Under the pieces are notes generated by a model. That model did not search any database and was not told the DNA's origin. It worked only from the letters and a program-made list of their open reading frames with translations. Source: Isoetes taiwanensis (taxonomy: Eukaryota > Streptophyta > Lycopodiopsida > Isoetales > Isoetaceae). From it: DNA of 64,000 nt. Below, piece after piece: positions 56,453-64,000 of the stretch. Both the position numbers and the translations under genes were made by a program. Each line of letters starts with the position of its first letter. Position 1 is the first letter of the stretch. The stretch covers positions 17,715,710-17,779,709 of the forward strand of contig JAJEKV010000021.1 of the NCBI GenBank assembly GCA_021234155.1, written 5' to 3'.

Positions 56453-59400
56453 TTCCCGGGGCCTTGGGGAGAGGAAATTTAGGGCAAAGCGACCTCGGAG
56501 GGATTTTAGGGTCAGCTCGGCGTCAACACCCCAACTCCACTTCAAGACCACGGCGCAAGGTCGCCGAATCGACAAGGAGAGGGCCTCGAAGCGTAAACCG
56601 TGGGTTGCGAGGGCTCTAGAAAGGGTTTACGTTTTGGGGGCGAGTCTGAGTCTGTTGCGCAGGACTGGCGAGAAGCGGCAGAGAATCACGGACAAGGAGG
56701 CCCGGCGGGGCGGAGTTTGGGCCTTTCCTCCTCCCGATGTGGCAAGTAGAAGTCGGGCGCTTTTGCGATGGCAAGACATTAAGTAAATTCGCAATTAATG
56801 CATTGCCGCGAAAATAAATTCGGTTTTGCCGGTAGGATCCCTAATTCATCTCGGCACCGCGGCCCAATTTTGAATTTTAGGAGAAGGTCTAGGTCAAAGG
56901 GTTAGCATTAGAGCGGTCGGGGCAGCCCGTTGCGGGGCAACCAGCTGGCACCCTTCCCCAAGTCAAGCGAGGCGGGACCTTGCGGGGATCCCTCACAAGA
57001 GGGGAGAGTCCAGGACCCGGAGGCGGGATCAAAAAGTTCGAGGCAGCCCTTCTGGCGGCGCTCCCGGGGCTGCTGCGCTAATGACCACCCTCCGGGCCGG
57101 TTCCCCTATCCGGCCGTTGGATCCTCCGTTCGGGGGCCCCTCTTGGGGAAGGTCAAAAGATTCAGATCGGTCAGGAGAACTTGTCAAACCCGCGGGCGTC
57201 GATGTCGGCCTTGTAGAAACCCGCCTTGTTTTGTCGTTCGGACGCAGGGATGCTCGGAATGGCAAATAGACCACTGCCAAATCGTCAGGAATGGCGAAAT
57301 TACCCTAGGGAGCAAGTTTACGGTCGGTTTTTGAAAGAAGGAAACACTCCGCCCTCCACGGCGGTATCGCATGCACATCCTAGGCCAATTGACTACGAGT
57401 GTGATGGAAGTGAGCTACTTTGCGCTTCTTGGAGTTGGTGGTCTTCGGCCCGCGGAACTTGGTCCCGAGGGCAATGTCGGCGTTACGAGTCCATTGGCGG
57501 TCGGTCAGCGATTGGGAGGCGGAGGTCGCCCGTCGTCCCCGGGGCCTTGGGGAGAGAAATTTGGGGCAAGCGACCTCGGAGGGATTTTTAGGGTCAGCGC
57601 TCTGGCGTCAACACCCCAACCCACTTCAAGACCGCGGCCAAGGTCGGCCCGAATCGACAAGGAGAGGGCCTCGAGAAGCGTAAACCACGTGGGTTGCCGG
57701 GGCTCTAGAAGGGTTTACGTTTTGGGGGGCGAGTCATCTGGTCTGTTACGCTTGGGACTGGCGAAGCGGCGGTAGAGAATACGGAGCAAGGGAGGCGGCG
57801 GGCGGAGTTTGGGCCTTTCCTCCTCCCGATGTGGCAAGTAGAAGTCGGGGCTTTGCGCGATGGCAAGACATTAAGTAAATTCGCAATTAATGCATTGCAC
57901 GAAAATAAATTCGGTTTTTGCCGGCGGGATCCCTAATTCATCTCTCGGCCTACGGCCCAATTTTGAATTTTTCGGAGAAGGTCTAGGTCAAAGGGTTAGC
58001 ATTAGAGCGGTCGGGGCAGCCCGTTGCGGGGCAGCAGAGGCTGGCACCCTTCCCAAGTCAAGCGAGGCCGGGGACCTTGCGGGGATCCCTCACAAGGGGA
58101 GAGTCAGGACCCGAGGGGCCGGGATCAAAAAGTTCGGAGGCAGCCCTTCTGGCGGCGCTCCCGGGGGCTGCGCTAATGACCACCCTCCCGGGCCGGTTCC
58201 CCTATCCGGCCGTTGGATCCTCCGTTCGGGGGCCCCTCTTGGGAAGGTCAAAAGATTCAGATCGGTCGGGAGAACTTGTCAAACCGCGAGGCGTCGATGT
58301 CGGCCTTGTAGAAACCGCCTTTGTTTTGTGCGTTGAGACGCAGGGATGCTCGGAATGGCAAATAGACCCTGCCAAATCGTCAGGAATGGCGAAATTACCC
58401 TAGGGAGCAAGTTACCGCGGTCGGTTTTTGCGAAAGAAGGAAACACTCCGCCCTCCACGGCGGTATCGCATGCACATCCTAGGCCAATTGACTACGAGTG
58501 TGATGGAAGTGAGCTACTTTGGCGCTTCTTGGAGTTCGGGTGGTCTTACGGCCCGCGGAACTTGGTCCCGGGGCAATGTCGGCGTTACGAGTCCATTGGC
58601 GAGTCGGTCAGCGATTGGGAGGCGGAGGTCGCCCGTCCGTCCCGGGGCCTTGGGGAGAGGAAATTTGGGGCAAGCGACCTCAGGAGGATTTTAGGGTCAG
58701 CTCACGGCGTCAACACCCTAACCCACTTCAAGACCACGGCGCCAAGGTCGGCCGAATCGACAAGGAGAGGGCCTCGAAGCGTAAACCACAGTGGGTTGCG
58801 GGCTCTAGAAGGGTTTACGTTTTGGGGGGCCGAGTCTGTCTGTTGCACTTGGGACTGGCCAGAAGCGGCGGCCAGAGAATACGGAACAAGGAGCCCGGCG
58901 GGCGGAGTTTGGGCCTTTCCTCCTCCCGATGTGGCAAGTAGAAGTCGGGCTTTTTTCTGATGGCAAGACATTAAGTAAATTCGCAATTAATGCATTGCGA
59001 AAATAAATTCGGTTTTGCGGTAGGATCCCTAATTCATCTCGGCCTACGGCCCAATTTTGAATTTTGAGGAGAAGGTCTAGGTCAAAGGGTTAGCATTAGA
59101 GCGGTGGGGCAGCGGATTTGCGGGAACAGCCAGGCTGGCACCCTTCCCCAAGTCAAGCGAGGGCGGGACCTTGCGGGGATCCCTCACAAGAGGGGAGAGT
59201 CCAGGACCCGAGGGGCGGGATCAAAAAAGTTCGAGGCAGCCCTTCTGGCGGCGCTCCCGGGGCTGCGCTAATGACCACCCTCGGGCCGGTTCCCCTATCC
59301 GGCCGTTGGATCCTCCGTTCGGGGGCCCCTCTTGGGGAAGGTCAAAAGATTCAGATCGGGTAAAGGAGAACTTGTCAAACCGGCGGGGCGTCGATGTCGA

Positions 59401-62400
59401 CCTTGTAGAAACCGCCTTTGTTTTTGTCGTTTCGGACGCAGGGATGCTCAGGAATGGCAAATAGACCCTGCCAAATCGTCAGGAATGGCGAAATTACCCT
59501 AGGGAGCAAGTTACGGTCGGTTTTGCGAAAGAAGGAAACACTCCGCCCTCCCGGCGGCGGTATCCATGCACATCCTAGGCCAATTGACTACGAGTGTGAT
59601 GGAAGTGAGCTACTTTGGGCTTCTTGGAGTTCGGGTGGTCTTGGCCCGCGGAACTTGGTCCCAGGGCAATGTCGGCGTTCCCGAGTCCATTGGCGGTCGG
59701 ATCGCGATTCCAGGAGGAGGCGGAGGAGGTCGCCCGTCCGTCCCAGGGCCTTGGGGAGAGAAATTTGGGGCAAGCGACCTCGGGAGGAGGATTTTAGGGT
59801 CAGCTCTGGCGTCAACACCCCAACCCCACTTCAAGACCGCGGCGCAAGGTCGGCCGAATCGACAAGGAGAGGGCCTCAAAGCGTAAACCCCGTGGGTTGC
59901 CGAGGGCTCTAGAAGGGTTTACGTTTTGGGGGCGAGTCTGGTCATTTGCGCAGGACTGGGCAGAAGCGGCAACCGAGAATCTGAACACAGGGAGGCCCGG
60001 CGGGGCGGAGTTTGGGCCTTTCCTCCTCCCGATGTGGCAAGTAGAAGAAGAGGGAGCTTTTGCGATGGCAAGACATTAAGTAAATTCGCAATTAATGCAT
60101 TGCACGAAAATAAATTCGGTTTTGCCGCGGGATCCCTAATTCATCTCCGGCACACGGCCCAATTTTGAATTTTAGGAGAAGGTCTAGGTCAAAGGGTTAG
60201 CATTAGAGCGGTCGGGGCAGCCCGTTGCGGGAACAGCCGGCTGGCACCCTTCCCAAGTCAAGCGAGGCCGGGGACCTTGCGGGGATCCCTCACAAGAGGG
60301 GAGAGTCAGGACCCGGGGGGCGGGATCCAAAAAGTTCGAGGCAGACCCTTCTGGCGGCGCTCCCGGGGCTGCGCTAATGACCACCCTCGGGCCGGTTCCC
60401 CTATCCGGCCGTTGGATCCTCCGTTCGGGGGCCCCTCTTGGGAAGGTCAAAAGATTCAGATCGGTCAGGAGAACTTGTCAAACCCATGAGGCGTCGATGT
60501 CGGCCTTGTAGAAACGCCTTTGTTTTGTCGTTCGGACGCAGGGATGCTCGGAATGGCAAATAGACCTGCCAAATCGTCAGGAATGGCGAAATTACCCTAG
60601 GGAGCAAGTTACCGCGGTCGGTTTTGCGAAAGAAGGAAACACTCCGCCCTCCCGGCGGTATCGCATGCACATCCTAGGCCAATTGACTACGAGTGTGATG
60701 GAAGTGAGCTACTTTGGCGCTTCTTGGAGTTGGGTGGTCTTCGGCCCGCGGAACTTGGTCCCGGGGGCAATGTCGGCGTTACGAGTCCATTGGCGGTCGG
60801 TCAGCGATTCGGGAGGCGGAGGTCGCCCGTCCGTCCCCGGGGCCTTGGGGAGAGGAAATTTTGGGGCGACCTCAGGAGGATTTTAGGGTCAGCGCTCTGG
60901 CGTCAACACTAACCCACTTCAAGACCGCGGCGCAAGGTCGGCCGAATCGACAAGGAGAGGGCCTCGAAGCGTAAACCACGTGGGTTGCGGGCTCTAGAAG
61001 GGTTTACGTTTTTGGGGGCGAGTCACAGTCTGTTGCACTTGGGACTGGGCGAAGCGGCTTGTAGAGAATCTGGAACAAGGGGCCCGGCGGGCGGAGTTTG
61101 GGCCTTTCCTCCTCCCGATGTGGCAAGTAGAAGTCGGGCTTTTTGCGATGGCAAGACATTAAGTAAATTCGCAATTAATGCATTGCCACGAAAATAAATT
61201 CGGTTTTGCCGGCCGGGATCCCTAATTCATCTCGGCCTACGGCCCAATTTTGAATTTTAGGAGAAGGTCTAGGTCAAAGGGTTAGCATTAGAGCGGTCGG
61301 GGCAGCCCGTTGCGGGAACAGCAGAGTGGCACCCTTCCCAAGTCAAAAGCGAGCCCGGGACCTTGCGGGGATCCCTCACAAGAGGGAGAGTCCAGGACCC
61401 GGGGAGGCGGGATCAAAAAAGTTCGAGGCAGCCCTTCTGGCGGCGCTCCCGGGGCTGCGCTAATGACCACCCTCCGGGCGGTTCCCCTATCCGGCCGTTG
61501 GATCCTCCGTTCGGGGGGCCCCTCTTGGGGAAGGTCAAAAGATTCAGTCGGTCGGGGAGAACTTGTCAAACCAGCGGAAGGCGTCGATGTCGGCCTTGTA
61601 GAAACGCCTTGTTTTTGTCGTTCGGACGCAGGGATGCTCGAGGAATGGCAAATAGACCCTGCCAAATCGTCAGGAATGGCGAAATTACCCTAGGGGAGCA
61701 AGTTACGGTCGGTTTTGCGAAAGAAGGAAACACTCCGCCCTCCGCGGCGGTATCGCATGCACATCCTAGGCCAATTGACTCACGAGAGTGTGATGGAAGT
61801 GAGCTACTTTGGGCTTCTTGGAGTTCGGGTGGTCTTACGGCCCACGGAACTTGGTCCCCGGGGGCAATGTCGGCGTTACGAGTCCATTGGCGAGTCGGTC
61901 AGCGATTAGGGAGGCGGAGGTCGCCCGTCAGATCCCGGGGCCTTGGGGAGAGAAATTTGGGGCAAAAGCGACCTCGGGAGGGATTTTAGGGTCCAGCTTT
62001 CTGGCGTCAACACCCCAACCCACTTCAAGACGGCGCAAGGTCGGCCGAATCGACAAGGAGAGGGCCTCGAAAGCGTAAACCACGTGGGTTGCCGGGCTCT
62101 AGAAGGGTTTACGTTTTGGGGGCGAGTCTGAGTCTGTTGCACTGGGACTGGCGAAGCGGCAATAGAGAATCACGAACAAGAGGCCCGGCGGGCGGAGTTT
62201 GGGCCTTTCCTCCTCCCGATGTGGCAAGTAGAAGTCGGTTTTTTTTGATGGCAAGACATTAAGTAAATTCGCAATTAATGCATTGCCACGAAAATAAATT
62301 CGGTTTTTGCGGTAGGGATCCCTAATTCATCTCGGCCTACGGCCCAATTTTGAATTTTTGAGGAGAAGGTCTAGGTCAAAGGGTTAGCATTAGAGCGGTC

Positions 62401-64000
62401 GGGGCAGCCGTTGCGGGGCAGCGAGGCTGGCACCCTTCCCAAGTCAAGCGAGGCGGGACCTTGCGGGGATCCCTCACAAAGGGGAGAGTCGGGACCGGAG
62501 GCGGGATCAAAAAGTTCGAGGCAGCCCTTCTGGCGGCGCTCCCGGGGCTGCGCTAATGACCACCCTCCGGGGCGGTTCCCCTATCCGGCCGTTGGATCCT
62601 CCGTTCGGGGGGCCCCCCTCCGGGGAAGGTCAAAAGATTCAGATCGGTCAGGAGAACTTGTCAAACCAGCGGGGCGTCGATGTCGGCCTTGTAGAAACCG
62701 CCTTTGTTTTGTCGTTCGGACGCAGGGATGCTCAGGAATGGCAAATAGACCCTGCCAAATCGTCAGGAATGGCGAAATTACCCTAGGGAGCAAGTTACCA
62801 CGGTCGGTTTTGCGAAAGAAGGAAACACTCCGCCCTCCACGGCGGTATCGCATGCACATCCTAGGCCAATTGACTACGAGTGTGATGGAAGTGAGCTACT
62901 TTGGGCTTCTTGGAGTTCGGGTGGTCTTTGGCCCGCGGAACTTGGTCCCCGGGGGCAATGTCGGCGTTACGAGTCCATTGGCGAGTCGGTCAGCGATGGG
63001 AGGAGGCGGAGGAGGTCGCCCGTCCGTCCCCGGGGCCTTGGGGGAGAGAAATTTGGGGCAAGCGACCTCGGGAGGATTTTAGGGTCAGCTCTGGCGTCAA
63101 CACTAACCCACTTCAAGACGGCGCAAGGTCCGGCCGAATCGACAAGGAGAGGGCCTCGAAGCGTAAACCACGTGGGTTGCGAGGGCTCTAGAAGGGTTTA
63201 CGTTTTGGGGGCGAGTCTGTCTGTTTGCACTGGGACCTGGCGGCGGCGGCAGTAGAGAATACGGAGCAAAGGCCCGGCGGAGGCGGAGTTTGGGCCTTTC
63301 CTCCTCCCGATGTGGCAAGTAGAAGTCGGAGCTTTTTGCGATAAAAGTACAATGGCAAGACATTAAGTAAATTCGCAATTAATGCATTGCCACGAAAATA
63401 AATTCGGTTTTTGCGGTAGGGATCCCTAATTCATCTCGGCCACGGCCCAATTTTGAATTTTGAGGGAGAAGGTCTAGGTCAAAGGGTTAGCATTAGAGCG
63501 GTCGGGGCAGCCGGTTGCGGGAGCAACCGGTGGCACCCTTCCCAAGTCAAGCGAGGCCGGGGACCTTGCGGGGATCCCTCACAAGAGGGGAGAGTCCAGG
63601 ACCCGAGGAGGCGGGATCAAAAAGTTCGAGGCAGACCCTTCTGGCGGCGCTCCCGGGCTGCTGCGCTAATGACCACCCTCCGGGCCGGTTCCCCTATCGG
63701 CCCGTTGGATCCTCCGTTCGGGGGCCCCTCTTGGGGAAGGTCAAAAGATTCCAGTCGGTCAGGGAGAACTTGTCAAACCGCGGGCGCGTCGATGTCGACC
63801 TTGTAGAAACCGCCTTTGTTTTGTCGTTCGAGACGCAGGGATGCTCAGGAATGGCAAATAGACCACCAAATCGTCAGGAATGGCGAAATTACCCTAGGGA
63901 GCAAGTTACGGTCGGTTTTGCGAAAGAAGGAAACACTCCGCCCTCCACGGCCGGTATCCGCATGCACATCCTAGGCCAATTGACTACGAGTGTGATGGAA
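56453..64000. repeat. GC-rich satellite array, about 1.1-kb monomer, 6.9 copies
   Basis: The landmark CATGCACATCCTAGGCCAAT occurs at about 57370, 58469, 59565, 60664, 61756, 62851 and 63961, giving periods of 1092-1110 bp. Every monomer has the same order of blocks: GGCCTTGGGGAGAG, TAAACC then GGGTTTACGTTTTGGGG, TTTCCTCCTCCCGATGTGGC, an AT-rich AAGACATTAAGTAAATTCGC, CAATTTTGAATTTT, GGATCCCTCACAA, CTATCCGGCCGTTGGATCC and GGCGAAATTACCCTAGGG. The left border is near 56453; the right end lies outside the window. Copies differ chiefly by 1-4 base indels at C/G runs, so no frame is conserved and none of the many short frames is a gene. rDNA spacer repeats are an alternative, but no rRNA sequence is present. 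Confidence 0.95.

Noticed and set aside
56930-63806. Many frames of 60-220 codons in the satellite
   Set aside because: No frame is kept between monomers because each has different indels; lengths and starts change from copy to copy.

Overview
The window reads as nuclear DNA of a land plant with a large, repeat-rich genome. The evidence is a plant-type DGAT1 reading frame, exons of a plant cyclase-associated protein and of a plant aspartate carbamoyltransferase with GT/AG introns, LTR ends, a LINE fragment, MITE-like foldbacks and a 1.1-kb satellite array. A gymnosperm or other large-genome plant is plausible, but nothing seen fixes the lineage. There are no operons, CRISPR arrays, rRNA genes or complete tRNA genes.

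Layout. 0.4-3.7 kb: short tandem repeats and GC-rich hairpins, including two members of one foldback family. 5.3-6.8 kb: an uninterrupted DGAT1 frame, the best candidate for a working gene. 7.6-12.6 kb: tandem repeats, a palindrome-rich array, a 455-bp inverted-repeat element and a frameshifted proline-rich gene. 14.6-28.8 kb: decayed transposon-like coding pieces, a probable LTR, a duplicated exon-like segment and a LINE 3' end. 30.9-33.5 kb (minus): five or six exons of a CAP gene, with a 577-bp foldback in one intron. 34.2-35.2 kb (minus): a small basic/acidic protein whose first exon and promoter are tandemly duplicated. 36.5-38.4 kb: an intron-containing PYRB pseudogene broken by frameshifts, a stop and a 155-bp LINE insertion. 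38.4-45.7 kb: mostly non-coding with local duplications. 45.7-48.4 kb: the 3' LTR and adjoining end of a minus-strand LTR retrotransposon. 48.4-56.4 kb: a probable CACTA-like DNA transposon with a GC-rich subterminal motif. The motif recurs on both sides of an ARGONAUTE (AGO4-clade) PIWI fragment, and a WG-repeat coding stretch lies beside that fragment. 56.45-64 kb: about 6.9 copies of a GC-rich satellite that runs off the right edge.

The genes do not form a pathway. The main biological interest is the material at 48.4-56.4 kb, where sequences resembling two classes of RNA-silencing protein (AGO PIWI and a WG/GW AGO-hook-like repeat) lie among repeats that look like transposon ends. Capture by the transposon is an inference that needs alignment to test. 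Most coding pieces outside DGAT1, CAP and the 34.2-kb ORF are broken.
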